Source of the DNA: UBA2588 sp964343075
GTDB taxonomy: Bacteria > Chloroflexota > Dehalococcoidia > Lucifugimonadales > UBA3495
Direction of reading: 5' to 3'
Assembly: GCA_964343075.1 (NCBI GenBank)
Contig: CAYFGT010000008.1
Coordinates: 1 to 64,000, forward strand
Length of the DNA stretch: 64,000 bases
Shown here: in pieces, positions 8,256 through 16,956 of the stretch
Position numbering within the stretch: position 1 is the first letter of the stretch
Layout: each line of letters begins with the position of its first letter
Made by a program: the position numbers and the translations under genes
Notes under the pieces: model-generated
What the model was told of the DNA's origin: nothing
Database searches by the model: none
The model's input: the letters and a program-made list of their open reading frames with translations, nothing else

Positions 8256-9563
8256 ATGATTGACACAGTTAGGTTAAATTTATTTGCAGGTAAAGGTGGA
8301 AATGGCTGCGTCAGTTTTTTGCATGAAAAATTCAATCCTAAAGGTGGACCTAATGGAGGAGATGGTGGGCACGGTGGAGATATTTATATTGAGTCAGATG
8401 AATCCATTAATACATTACTCCATTTAAAATTTAATAGCACTATTTATGGGCATAATGGTCAACATGGTAAAGGCAAAGAACAAAGAGGATCAAATGCAAA
8501 AGAAACAACAATATATGCGCCATTAGGTACTGTTATTTGGAGAATTAATTCAGACGGTGAAAAAACTTTTGTTGCTGATCTAAGTGAAAATAAGAAAGTA
8601 TTAGTAGCTAAAGGTGGACTTGGAGGGTGGGGAAATAAAAGATTTGTGTCTTCGACAAACCAAGAACCCCTGCTAGCTCAAACTGGTGAAAAAGGCGAGT
8701 CAGTCGTTCTATTTTTAGAATTAAAATTGTTAGCAGATGTTGGATTGCTTGCTAAACCTAATGCAGGCAAGTCTACTTTTATATCAAGAAGTACTTCAGC
8801 TAAACCTAAAATAGCTGATTATCAATTTACAACATTGGAACCTGTTCTTGGAGTAGTGGAATATTCTGAATCAAGTTTTGTAATGATGGAAATTCCTGGG
8901 TTGATAGAGGGTGCAAATGAAGGAGTTGGGTTAGGATTCCAGTTTTTAAGGCACGCAGAGAGAGCAAGATTTTACATTCATTTGATAGATGGTTTGTCGA
9001 ATAATCATTTGGATGACTGGAAAATGATTAATAAAGAAATTAAAGAATTCGATCAATCAATGTGGGAGAAACCCCAAATAGTAGCTGTTACCAAAATGGA
9101 TGTAACGGAAGTAAGTGAATACAAGGAAATGATTCGAGATATATTGCGATCAGATGTAGAGTTGCATAATAGCGAAGTGTTGAGTGACGAAATAGCTTTA
9201 AGTATTGTTAATAATATTCATTTCATTTCCTCAGTTTCTGGAGAAGGGCTGAATGAATTAATTGGGGATTGCAAACGGTTATTAGAGATCATTCCTAAGG
9301 ATATAGATTCACATGAATTCGATGAGTCGTATTTTCCTCCAGTCGATAATAAACCATTAATAATAGAAGAAGATGGAATATTTGTGATTAATTCAAAAAG
9401 ACTGGAACGCCTTACAAACATGTCTGATATGGAAGACCATAGAGTTGCCATTCAAATATGGGGTGAAATGATAAAGATGGGTATTGATAAAAACCTTGAA
9501 GAGTCAGGTATACAACCTGGAGATGTTATAAAAATAGGAAATGCTGAAATGGAGTGGATATAA
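8256..9563 (+). CDS. obg: GTPase Obg/CgtA
   Basis: Obg is an essential GTPase that helps 50S ribosome assembly and links to the stringent response. The 435-residue protein has the glycine-rich Obg fold (1-158), the G domain with P-loop AKPNAGKS at 166-173, a DxxG-type switch in EIPGLIEGA, TKMD for guanine recognition, and a C-terminal OCT domain (about 350-430). The first P-loop residue is Ala instead of the usual Gly. It heads an obg-nadD-pyrE run with no spacer before nadD. It is the first gene right of the proposed origin. Confidence 0.96.
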   Translation: MIDTVRLNLFAGKGGNGCVSFLHEKFNPKGGPNGGDGGHGGDIYIESDESINTLLHLKFNSTIYGHNGQHGKGKEQRGSNAKETTIYAPLGTVIWRINSDGEKTFVADLSENKKVLVAKGGLGGWGNKRFVSSTNQEPLLAQTGEKGESVVLFLELKLLADVGLLAKPNAGKSTFISRSTSAKPKIADYQFTTLEPVLGVVEYSESSFVMMEIPGLIEGANEGVGLGFQFLRHAERARFYIHLIDGLSNNHLDDWKMINKEIKEFDQSMWEKPQIVAVTKMDVTEVSEYKEMIRDILRSDVELHNSEVLSDEIALSIVNNIHFISSVSGEGLNELIGDCKRLLEIIPKDIDSHEFDESYFPPVDNKPLIIEEDGIFVINSKRLERLTNMSDMEDHRVAIQIWGEMIKMGIDKNLEESGIQPGDVIKIGNAEMEWI

Positions 9564-10175
9564 TTGCGAATAGGGGTATTAGGAGGAACGTTTGATCCCG
9601 TTCACAATGGACATATTGGGCTTGCCGACCATATTTATGAGCTTTTAGATTTGGATGTGGTTGTTTTTGTACCCGCAAAAAGCCCGAGACTAAGAGAAGA
9701 AAAATATCCACAAGTGGAAGCACAAAGCCGATTTGAAATGGTAGCTTTGGCTATATCGGATGACATACGGTTTCAGGTTTCTGATATGGAATTATTACGG
9801 CCTGGCCCTTCTTATACGGTACATACTGTGGAACAAATGTCTTGTGATTATAAAGAACAAGCGGACATTTATTTGATTGTTGGCTCTGATGTAATTTCTA
9901 GATTTAATGAATGGTATAAATATGAAACAATATTAGAGAAATGTGAGTTAGTGGTGTATTCGCGTCCCGGGTATTGTATAAATCAGCAAGTCGAAGAGGG
10001 GTGGTTAAAAAAATATAGAAGTAAAATACACCTGGTTGACGGACCTGCATATAGAGAAAGCGCGACAGAAATTCGAAAACAATTACAAGAAGGAAAAATT
10101 AATATAGATGGATTATCTCCGTTGGTGGAAAAATATATTAAAAGAGAAAAACTCTATATCGAAGGAGGGGCATGA
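9564..10175 (+). CDS. nadD: Nicotinate-nucleotide adenylyltransferase
   Basis: NadD makes deamido-NAD from nicotinate mononucleotide and ATP. The 203 residues include the nucleotidyltransferase signature GGTFDPVHNGHI at 7-18 and the C-terminal RESATEIRKQL (ISSTxIR-type) motif. The start is a TTG directly after the obg stop with GGAG 9 bases upstream, so it probably depends on obg translation. Its stop overlaps pyrE as ATGA. Confidence 0.95.
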   Translation: MRIGVLGGTFDPVHNGHIGLADHIYELLDLDVVVFVPAKSPRLREEKYPQVEAQSRFEMVALAISDDIRFQVSDMELLRPGPSYTVHTVEQMSCDYKEQADIYLIVGSDVISRFNEWYKYETILEKCELVVYSRPGYCINQQVEEGWLKKYRSKIHLVDGPAYRESATEIRKQLQEGKINIDGLSPLVEKYIKREKLYIEGGA

Positions 10176-10732
10176 ATATCCAGACAACTCGATTGTTAGA
10201 CATTGCATATGAAAACGGGGCATTAAAGACTGGTAAATTTATTTTATCGTCCGGTAAAGAGAGCCATTATTATTTTGATGGAAGACTGCTTAGTTTGGAC
10301 CCAGAAGGGATCAATTTGATTGCAGATTTGATGATCGATGTGATGGAAGGAATGAATTTACAGGGAATAGGGGGTCCTACTTTAGCTGCAGACCCGATAG
10401 TGGCGGCTGTGTGTGCTAAAAGTTTTACAATAAACAAGCGTCTGCCTGGCTTTATCGTTAGAAAAGAAGCTAAACAACATGGAACAAGCCAGCTGATTGA
10501 AGGATCGCTCAAAGAAGGATCACATGTTGCAATTGTAGATGATACATGTACAACAGGAGGGTCGTTATTTCATGCAATAGAAGCTGCTGAAGCACAAGGA
10601 GCGATAGTAGATTTAGTTATGGTGGTGTTAGATAGGAATGAAGGTGGCTCGGAAGAAGTAATTAAGCGAGGGTATACTTTTAAGTCGTTGGTGTATGTTA
10701 ATGATCAGGGTGAATTTGTAAGCGATCTATAA
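10172..10732 (+). CDS. pyrE: Orotate phosphoribosyltransferase
   Basis: PyrE converts orotate and PRPP to OMP in pyrimidine synthesis. The protein has 186 residues with the PRPP-binding loop VDDTCTTGGS around 124-133 and the GKFILSSGKESHYYFDGR N-terminal block. The canonical loop has VEDVxTTG; here an extra Cys (DDTCTTGG) is present. A strong GAAGGAGGGG ribosome binding site sits just before an ATG that overlaps the nadD stop by 4 bases. It is the last gene of the operon and ends two bases before the convergent ygfZ. Confidence 0.93.
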   Translation: MNIQTTRLLDIAYENGALKTGKFILSSGKESHYYFDGRLLSLDPEGINLIADLMIDVMEGMNLQGIGGPTLAADPIVAAVCAKSFTINKRLPGFIVRKEAKQHGTSQLIEGSLKEGSHVAIVDDTCTTGGSLFHAIEAAEAQGAIVDLVMVVLDRNEGGSEEVIKRGYTFKSLVYVNDQGEFVSDL

Positions 10733-10734
10733 AT

Positions 10735-11679
10735 TTATCTTTCTTCTCCAAAAAATAAAGGGGTTTCTAGAACCAAAACTTCTTCTCCTTGAGCGGTAAC
10801 AAGTGAAGTTCCAATGTTTGAGTAGTTCTTATGAATGTATGCCATTCCGAATAAACGGGTGTCAGTCTTTGGATGTTGGCTTGATGTTATTGATCCAGCT
10901 AATTTCCCCTTGTGAAATAACTGCTGCCCTGATTGATAGTGGGCAGATGAGCTAATTTCAACGAAGGATAAATGGGTTTGAACTTTATCGTAGGTATCTA
11001 ACCGTGCGATGACTTCTTGGCCAATGTAACAACCTTTGTGAAAGTCTATAGCTCCTATCAATCCGGCTTCCAAAGGATTGTGGTTTTCGGAAAGTTCTTT
11101 CCCGGATAAAGGTATTTTGTTTGCAATGCGAAAATCTTCATAAGTTTCGGGGTCCCATGAAACTAAGTTGTTGGATAGGTGTTTATACATAGAATCATGG
11201 TTGGTTGTTGAACTGATTAGTAAATAAGAAGGAAGAGATCCTAAGGTGTATGGAATCAACGTGCATGATATTTGGTTGGAAATGATATCTATTGCTTGGG
11301 GAAGATTCCTGTTGGTGTTTCGATTGGGGAATATTGATAATGGGTTTTCGTGCAGGACATGAAAGATGCTCGTTTCTGTTGTTATGTTTTCGTATTCAAT
11401 ATCTTCCATGATAGTGTATTTATCAAGCCAATCCAGAACTAGTTGGTCTCGTCCTGCACTGGTAATTAACAAATAATGCGAGACAAAGTTGGCGATATAT
11501 ACAATATCAATTATGCGACCTTTATCATTGGTTAGGATGGTATGCGATACAGTAAATGGAGAAACATCTAGCACAGAATTAGTAGACATACGATTTAAAA
11601 GGTCTAGCGTATCATCTCCAGTGATCTTAAGAATCCCTAAATCACTAGCGTCCCTGAATGCAAATGTATGGTTGTCCAT
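10735..11679 (-). CDS. ygfZ: YgfZ/CAF17 folate-binding Fe-S maturation protein
   Basis: A T-protein-fold protein (314 residues) that assists iron-sulfur cluster enzymes. The diagnostic motif KGCYIGQEVIARL is present near residue 220-235, and the N-terminal GILKITGDDTLDLLNRMSTN matches the family. It is not a second GcvT because it lacks the glycine cleavage motifs. The start at 11679 avoids overlap with the upstream gene; the frame extends to a TTG at 11724. It lies 14 bases after an IscA-type gene, which fits a joint Fe-S role. Confidence 0.85.
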   Translation of the reverse strand: MDNHTFAFRDASDLGILKITGDDTLDLLNRMSTNSVLDVSPFTVSHTILTNDKGRIIDIVYIANFVSHYLLITSAGRDQLVLDWLDKYTIMEDIEYENITTETSIFHVLHENPLSIFPNRNTNRNLPQAIDIISNQISCTLIPYTLGSLPSYLLISSTTNHDSMYKHLSNNLVSWDPETYEDFRIANKIPLSGKELSENHNPLEAGLIGAIDFHKGCYIGQEVIARLDTYDKVQTHLSFVEISSSAHYQSGQQLFHKGKLAGSITSSQHPKTDTRLFGMAYIHKNYSNIGTSLVTAQGEEVLVLETPLFFGEER

Positions 11680-11693
11680 ATTAATGACAAAGG

Positions 11694-12050
11694 TTATACG
11701 GCAAATGAAGTGCCGCACCCGCAAGCTTTTGAGGCGTTAGGGTTTTCGAATGTGAACCCTTTTCCATTGAGGCCATCTGAAAAATCGAGTGTTGTCCCTA
11801 CAAGGTAAATATAACTTTTTTTGTCGACCATAACTTTAACTCCGTGCTGCATCACAATTTTATCGCTATCGGTCGATTCTCCAGTGATTTGAAGGTCATA
11901 AGTTAGGCCTGAACAGCCTCCGCCTTTCACTGCAACTCTTAATCCGACTTGTGACTCGTTGCCTTCTTTGCTTGCGAAGTATTTGATTTTTTCAGCTGCT
12001 TTTTCTGTAATTTTAACGGTGATATCTTCTCCATCTTTGGTTACAGGCAT
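11694..12050 (-). CDS. IscA/ErpA-type iron-sulfur cluster carrier
   Basis: An A-type carrier of 118 residues that hands Fe-S clusters to apo-proteins. The three ligand cysteines are Cys46 in GGGCSGLTYDL and Cys110/Cys112 in ACGCGTSF at the C-terminus. It could be named iscA, sufA or erpA; the sequence alone does not decide. It precedes ygfZ in the same direction. The Fe-S assembly gene sufB lies at the far right end of the window. Confidence 0.92.
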   Translation of the reverse strand: MPVTKDGEDITVKITEKAAEKIKYFASKEGNESQVGLRVAVKGGGCSGLTYDLQITGESTDSDKIVMQHGVKVMVDKKSYIYLVGTTLDFSDGLNGKGFTFENPNASKACGCGTSFAV

Positions 12051-12120
12051 GATTTTGGCTCCTAGGTTATTTGAATTAATTGTAAATTTAGGGCATCATT
12101 TCAGTCAAGCTACATGTTTG

Positions 12121-13254
12121 TTACCACTTCTCAATTACCGGCAGGACGTATTTTCCGAACAGTTCGATGTTTTTCATAGTGGCTTCGTGATTCATTCTAG
12201 ATTCTTGGCCGTAAAATATAAGATTTCCCATTCCAAGCTTTGTATGAAGGAATTCCAGTTGTTCTAGTACTGAGTCGGGCGTACCACAAACAATGTGATG
12301 ATTCTCTTTTAGTTCTTCAAATGTTTGTTGGTTTAAAGGTTTTGGACCGGTTCGTCTTGCGGCTAATGCTGAAGCGTTGGTGGAGCGATATCCTACGGGA
12401 TTCATATATTCCCGGGGACCACGGAGAGTTGCTCCCATTCTCCATATAAAATGTTTAGCTTGTTCGTTGGCTTCTTCTTCTGTTTCTCCAACGTAACAGC
12501 ATAATAAGTATCCAAAGTTGTCAGGAGTTGTTTGTTGGCCTGCCTTATCGGCTGCTTCCCTATAGTAACCAAATAATTCATGAGTAACATCTACATCTGT
12601 TAAAAAGGCGCAGTAAGTGTAACCGTGTTCTCCTGCCCAGTAAGCTGTTTCTGGGCTGGCAGATCCAGGAACCCAAATAGGCGGATGAGGTTTTTGAACA
12701 GGCACCATCCACGGGTTTACTACGCGAAAATTGTAATGGTCGCTTTCCCATCGGAACGGACCAGGGGTGGTCCATGTTTTAATAACTAGATCATGGCATT
12801 CTTCAAAGCGTGCACGGTTGTTTACTGGATTGCCATTTGTAGCAATTGTTTCTACTCCAGTACCTCGTACCATACCTGCAATTAGCCTACCTCCAGAAAT
12901 CACGTCAATCATTGCCAATTCTTCAGCCAAACGGATAGGATTATCATGAATTGGCAATATATTTCCTAAGATTAGTATTTTAGCCTGTTCAGTAATTCGT
13001 GCCAGAACAGCTGCTGAAAGATTAGTTGCGGCATTCATGCAGGAAGGGGTGTTATGGTGTTCGTTAAGCATAATCCCGTAGAATCCGAGTTGGTCTGCAA
13101 AAACGCATTCATCGTAGTAACGTTTAAACAAGTCGTTGGCTTTATTTGGATCAAAATAACTATTGGGGAAAGTTAACCTTAGGGAAGGGTATTTGTCCCC
13201 TTCAGAATCAGGGTATTCGTGATAAGGGAACTCGCTAAAATAAAAGGTTTTCAA
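12121..13254 (-). CDS. Luciferase-like (LLM class) flavin-dependent oxidoreductase
   Basis: A bacterial luciferase-family TIM-barrel monooxygenase of 377 residues that would use FMNH2 or F420. The N-terminal block GFYGIMLNEHHNTP, the middle ISGGRLIAGMVRGTG and the HPPIWVPGSASPETA segment are typical. The substrate cannot be inferred. It lies 16 bases downstream of acs in the same orientation and may share its transcript. A second, divergent paralog is at 23429-24580. Expansion of this family is reported for SAR202-type Chloroflexota, which fits the suggested host. Confidence 0.88.
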   Translation of the reverse strand: MKTFYFSEFPYHEYPDSEGDKYPSLRLTFPNSYFDPNKANDLFKRYYDECVFADQLGFYGIMLNEHHNTPSCMNAATNLSAAVLARITEQAKILILGNILPIHDNPIRLAEELAMIDVISGGRLIAGMVRGTGVETIATNGNPVNNRARFEECHDLVIKTWTTPGPFRWESDHYNFRVVNPWMVPVQKPHPPIWVPGSASPETAYWAGEHGYTYCAFLTDVDVTHELFGYYREAADKAGQQTTPDNFGYLLCCYVGETEEEANEQAKHFIWRMGATLRGPREYMNPVGYRSTNASALAARRTGPKPLNQQTFEELKENHHIVCGTPDSVLEQLEFLHTKLGMGNLIFYGQESRMNHEATMKNIELFGKYVLPVIEKW

Positions 13255-13270
13255 TTATTGGCCTCCAAAT

Positions 13271-15172
13271 TTATTCTTCAAGGGTTGTGATATCTCCAGG
13301 GTCTAATCCTAGTTCTTGTGCTTTTAATAATCGACGCATAATTTTGCCAGATCTGGTTTTGGGCAATACAGGCAGAAAATCTATGTCATTTGGTACAGCA
13401 ATCGGGCTTAAGACATTTCGGACATGGGACTTTAAGGTTGCTTCTACTTCAGAGGATTCTTCAACACCTATCATTAGTGTTACATATGCTTTAATGGATT
13501 CTCCTTTCAATTCGTCAGGTAGCCCAACAACAGCTGCTTCTGCTACATATTCGTGGGATACGAGAGCACTTTCAACTTCTGCTGAACCGATTCTATGTCC
13601 TGCAACGTTAAGTACATCATCAGCTCGCCCAACTACCATAAAGTAGCCGTCTTCATCTCGGAGGGCGACATCTCCTGTGAGATAAACGCCGGGAATAGTG
13701 TTCCAGCTTTCTGCATATCTGTCTGGATCCCCAAATACAGTCCTGTAAAAATGTGGAAAGGGTTTTCGGATGATTAGTAGCCCGCCTTTGTTGGGCTCGC
13801 CAATTGGAACTCCTTCACTATCAACTATATCTAGTTCTGCTCCGGGTAACGGCTTGCCTACACGACCAGGTTTTACATCCATGATTGGAAGTGTTCCTAG
13901 GCAAGGGCCACCAGTTTCGGTTTGCCACCAGTTATCTACTATGTGCCCCCAAGTCCCAGCGCCACAAAGTGTTTTATATGCCCATTTTAAGGCCTCTGGG
14001 TTTAAAGGTTCTCCTGCACATGTGAGGTAGCGTAAAGAAGTTAGATCATACTGGGAAGCTGCTTCTTCTCCATACCGCATTAACATTCGTAGAGCCGTCG
14101 GAGCTGTGAATATAACATTGACGTTATATTTTTCAATTATTTGATAAAAGGTGTCAGTATCAGGATAATCAACGGTTCCTTCTCTGAAAATAGTTGTAGA
14201 CCCAGCAATCAACGGCGCATAAACAATGTAACTATGGCCAACAACCCAACCTATATCTGAGGTGCACCAGAAAGTGTCATTTTTCTTAATATCCCAAAAA
14301 GTTTTGAAATGGTAGTAAGTGCCTACCATATACCCGCCGTGCACATGTAGCACTCCCTTAGGTTTACCTGTGGTACCGCTGGTGTAAAGGATATACAGAG
14401 GATCTTCTGAATCCATTATTTCAGAGGGGCATACAGAGGAACTGGTTCTTATCAGGGTATCAAAATCTATTTGTCCGTCGAGAAGTGTAGTTTGCTCTCC
14501 TAGCCGTCTCCATACAATGGTATGCTCTAAAGTCGCAGATTTCTTTTGGGCTTCATCGGCGATAGACTTTAAATCTACATGATTTCCTCTCCGAATTCCC
14601 ACGTCGCCTGTGATTAGTGCCTTTGCTTGTACATCATCAATTCTGTCTGATAATGCTGACACGCTAAATCCTGCGAAGACGACGCTATGAATTGCTCCGA
14701 TTCGGGCACAGGCAAGCATAGCAATTGCGCCTTCTGGAGTGAGAGGCATATAAATAACGACTCTATCGCCTTTCCCGATTCCCAAGGATTTTAATCCATT
14801 GGCAAACTTGCATACGAGTTTATGGAGCCTTCCATAGGTAAAAGTTCGTTCTGTTCCGTCCTCGCCAAGCCAGATCAAAGCTACTTTGTTGTTGTTATTC
14901 TCTAGGTGCCTGTCTAAAGCATTATGTGTGATATTGCACTTTGCATCGACAAACCATTTGAAGGTTGGAAAAGAATTTTGGTAAACGTCGGTCCAGGGGG
15001 AAAACCAGTCTAATTCATTAGCTATTGACTCCCAAAACCCCTCGGGATCTTGTATGGATCTTTGATATTCTTTGTCATAGTTCTGAAGATTGGCTCCCTT
15101 TTTCAGATTATCAGGAGGTGAAATGATATCAGATTCTTGGAGTAAATGGTCTATTTGTCCCTTTTGAACCAT
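13271..15172 (-). CDS. acs: Acetyl-CoA synthetase
   Basis: An AMP-forming acetate-CoA ligase of 633 residues. It has the adenylation loop YTSGTTGKPKGVLHVHGG, WWQTETGGP, the hinge GRADDVLNVAGHRIGSAEVE and the catalytic, acetylation-prone Lys610 in SGKIMRR. ATG 15172 is preceded by AGGAGG at 5 bases. A promoter-like TTGCCC-17-TAGAAT reads into it from the shared upstream region with the divergent sulfurtransferase. Substrates other than acetate (propionate) are possible within the family. Confidence 0.95.
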   Translation of the reverse strand: MVQKGQIDHLLQESDIISPPDNLKKGANLQNYDKEYQRSIQDPEGFWESIANELDWFSPWTDVYQNSFPTFKWFVDAKCNITHNALDRHLENNNNKVALIWLGEDGTERTFTYGRLHKLVCKFANGLKSLGIGKGDRVVIYMPLTPEGAIAMLACARIGAIHSVVFAGFSVSALSDRIDDVQAKALITGDVGIRRGNHVDLKSIADEAQKKSATLEHTIVWRRLGEQTTLLDGQIDFDTLIRTSSSVCPSEIMDSEDPLYILYTSGTTGKPKGVLHVHGGYMVGTYYHFKTFWDIKKNDTFWCTSDIGWVVGHSYIVYAPLIAGSTTIFREGTVDYPDTDTFYQIIEKYNVNVIFTAPTALRMLMRYGEEAASQYDLTSLRYLTCAGEPLNPEALKWAYKTLCGAGTWGHIVDNWWQTETGGPCLGTLPIMDVKPGRVGKPLPGAELDIVDSEGVPIGEPNKGGLLIIRKPFPHFYRTVFGDPDRYAESWNTIPGVYLTGDVALRDEDGYFMVVGRADDVLNVAGHRIGSAEVESALVSHEYVAEAAVVGLPDELKGESIKAYVTLMIGVEESSEVEATLKSHVRNVLSPIAVPNDIDFLPVLPKTRSGKIMRRLLKAQELGLDPGDITTLEE

Positions 15173-15209
15173 GGAATCCTCCTATGTGGAAGTTAATTTC
15201 AGTGTTGTT

Positions 15210-15238
15210 ATTCTATATGTATCGTTTTTCTTGGGCAA
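15210..15238 (-). promoter_or_regulatory. acs promoter candidate
   Basis: On the minus strand TTGCCC and TAGAAT are separated by 17 bases and lie about 38 bases before the acs ATG. It is back to back with the promoter of the sulfurtransferase gene. Confidence 0.5.
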
Positions 15239-15253
15239 GTTGTTCGGAATAAG

Positions 15254-15282
15254 TTGACCTAGTCACATCAAGACCATAAAAT
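15254..15282 (+). promoter_or_regulatory. Promoter of the TGA-containing sulfurtransferase gene
   Basis: TTGACC, a 17-base spacer and TAAAAT form a strong sigma-70-type promoter. Transcription would start near 15289, giving a short leader before the ATG at 15313. A good promoter argues that the gene is live, not a decaying pseudogene. Confidence 0.6.
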
Positions 15283-15312
15283 CGACAAAGACACTGTTTA
15301 ATGGAGCTTAAA

Positions 15313-16134
15313 ATGGAGAAATATCCAGATCAAAGTTTATTGGTTGGCGTTAATTGGCTGGCAGCAAATATTAATGATTCCAATATTGTAATAATAGATT
15401 GTGACTCAGATGATGCATATGCGCGAGGCCATATACCTGGGTCTGTACATTTGCCAACTCATATGTATGTAAAAAGCGCTAAGAATAAACTGTTTGTGAT
15501 GGACGATGAGGAATTTTCTTCAATGTGTGAAGGGCTTGGCATAGATAATGATACTTTGGTGATAACTTATGATAATTCTCAGAGTTTATATGCTACTAGA
15601 TTGTGGTGGGTGTTTGATTACTATGGCCATGATAATGTCAAAGTATTAAATGGCGGATGGAGAAATTGGATAACCCAAGGAAATGAATGCAGTTTTGAGC
15701 GTCCATTGATTCGAGAGAATAAAAGATTTACTACGGGTTCAAATTTAACACGGTATGCTAACAAGGATCACTTGATTGAGGCCTGTTCTTTAGAATCATC
15801 GCAGATATGGGATGTTCGTAGTAATGGAGAATTTGAGGGTACAGAAACACGAAATAATTCAAGAAGTGGACATGTTCCAGGTGCGGTTCATTTGGAATGG
15901 TTTAACTTAATGGATAGACAAACACATTTGTTTAAATCAGAGGAAGACATAAGAGCCACACTTGCGTCTCACGGAATAGATTTAGAGAAGTCTATATACA
16001 CTTATTGACAGGCAGGAGTGCGTGCGGCGCATGCAAATTTTGTTTTGAAATTAATCGGGCAGAGAGAAGCGAAAGTTTATGATGGATCAATGGGGGAATG
16101 GGCTAATTTAGAGGATACCCCGTTAACTAAATAA
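15313..16134 (+). CDS. Sulfurtransferase (tandem rhodanese) with likely selenocysteine at the active site
   Basis: A two-domain thiosulfate/3-mercaptopyruvate sulfurtransferase. The N-terminal rhodanese domain has ARGHIPGSVHLP and YDNSQSLYATRLWW; the C-terminal domain has IWDVRSNGEFEG and SGHVPGAVHLEW. The frame meets TGA at 16006-16008 exactly where the catalytic Cys of the CxxGVRA loop belongs: upstream IYTY, downstream QAGVRAAHANFVLK. It then stays open for 41 family-like codons to TAA 16132-16134. Read through as Sec232, the protein is 273 residues, a full-length family member. ATG 15313 is preferred to 15301 because GGAG lies 6 bases upstream. SelB is encoded at 29776-31659. A pseudogene with a nonsense mutation is the alternative. 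Confidence 0.85.
16006..16035 (+). promoter_or_regulatory. SECIS-like hairpin after the in-frame TGA
   Basis: After TGA 16006-16008 and a 10-base spacer, TGCGTGC (16019-16025) pairs with GCATGCA (16029-16035): seven pairs with one G-U, around the loop GGC. The loop starts 18 bases after the TGA and has G in its first two positions, which are the known bacterial SECIS requirements. The fold was done by eye. Confidence 0.65.
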
Positions 16135-16941
16135 TCAGAGTAGATTTTTGTGCAATGCTAATAGCTCTTCGGCTGTGTAAATGGTACCGCTAAAACCATC
16201 AGGTTTTTCTTGGGCGGCTAGGATGTTGGCCGCTTGAGCCATAGCATCAGGTGTACTCCAGCTGGAATAGTCGCCGTCCGGTCGTTGAGCAATGAACCCT
16301 TCTGTTAGTACGGGTTTAAGGGGCTTAAGGACGTTAACTGCAATATTGTATTCTCCAAGTTCCGCCGCAAGGCCCCAACTGAGTCGTTCTATGGCTGCTT
16401 TGGATGCTCCGTATGATTGGCCAATAATTTTTACTTCGTCGGAGGTGTCAGCACTTAGGGTTGAGCTAAAAATATTTGTTGCTGCATGTGAAGAGATATT
16501 AATTATGCTACCTGACATTTGTTTGATCATGGTTGGTAATACATTTTGCGTTAGGATTATAGGGGCCATCACGTTAATATCAAACATTAATTCCCAATGC
16601 TTCAAAGATGTTTCGGTGAATGTTTGGTAGTTTCCAATTCCTGCATTGTTTACTAATATATCGATTGAGTCATAGGTCGTTAATACTTTAGCGATTAGTT
16701 GTTGAATGTCCTGTTCTCTGCGTACGTTACAAACTACAGGTAGGGCTGAACCGCCAAAGGAATGAATTTCTGAGCAGGTTTCGTGAATAGAACCAGGAAT
16801 CTCTCCAGATGACTGTTCTGTCCGAGCGGTAACGACGACGTTGGCTCCGGATTTGGCTAGTTGTAACGCTATTGCTTTACCTATTCCTCGGCTAGATCCC
16901 GTTACAATAGCTACTTTGTCTTTTAAAGAGGGTAGTTGCAA
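16135..16941 (-). CDS. Short-chain dehydrogenase/reductase
   Basis: A classical SDR of 268 residues. The cofactor motif TGSSRGIG is at 15-22, NNAG in ILVNNAGIGNY near 93-96, and the catalytic Ser/Tyr/Lys set in NISSHAAT and YGASKAAIERL. The C-terminus is less typical (TEGFIAQRPDGDYSSWSTPD), so the substrate is unknown. Its stop abuts the stop of the convergent sulfurtransferase with no bases between. Rel lies 15 bases upstream in the same direction. Confidence 0.85.
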   Translation of the reverse strand: MQLPSLKDKVAIVTGSSRGIGKAIALQLAKSGANVVVTARTEQSSGEIPGSIHETCSEIHSFGGSALPVVCNVRREQDIQQLIAKVLTTYDSIDILVNNAGIGNYQTFTETSLKHWELMFDINVMAPIILTQNVLPTMIKQMSGSIINISSHAATNIFSSTLSADTSDEVKIIGQSYGASKAAIERLSWGLAAELGEYNIAVNVLKPLKPVLTEGFIAQRPDGDYSSWSTPDAMAQAANILAAQEKPDGFSGTIYTAEELLALHKNLL

Positions 16942-16956
16942 CTGATAAGTCCTTGG

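Noticed and set aside
15301..16008. Reading the sulfurtransferase as a truncated 231-235-residue protein or pseudogene.
   Set aside because: The only disruption is TGA at the catalytic Cys, with a conserved open frame afterwards, a hairpin and selB in the window. Kept as the alternative, not the call.
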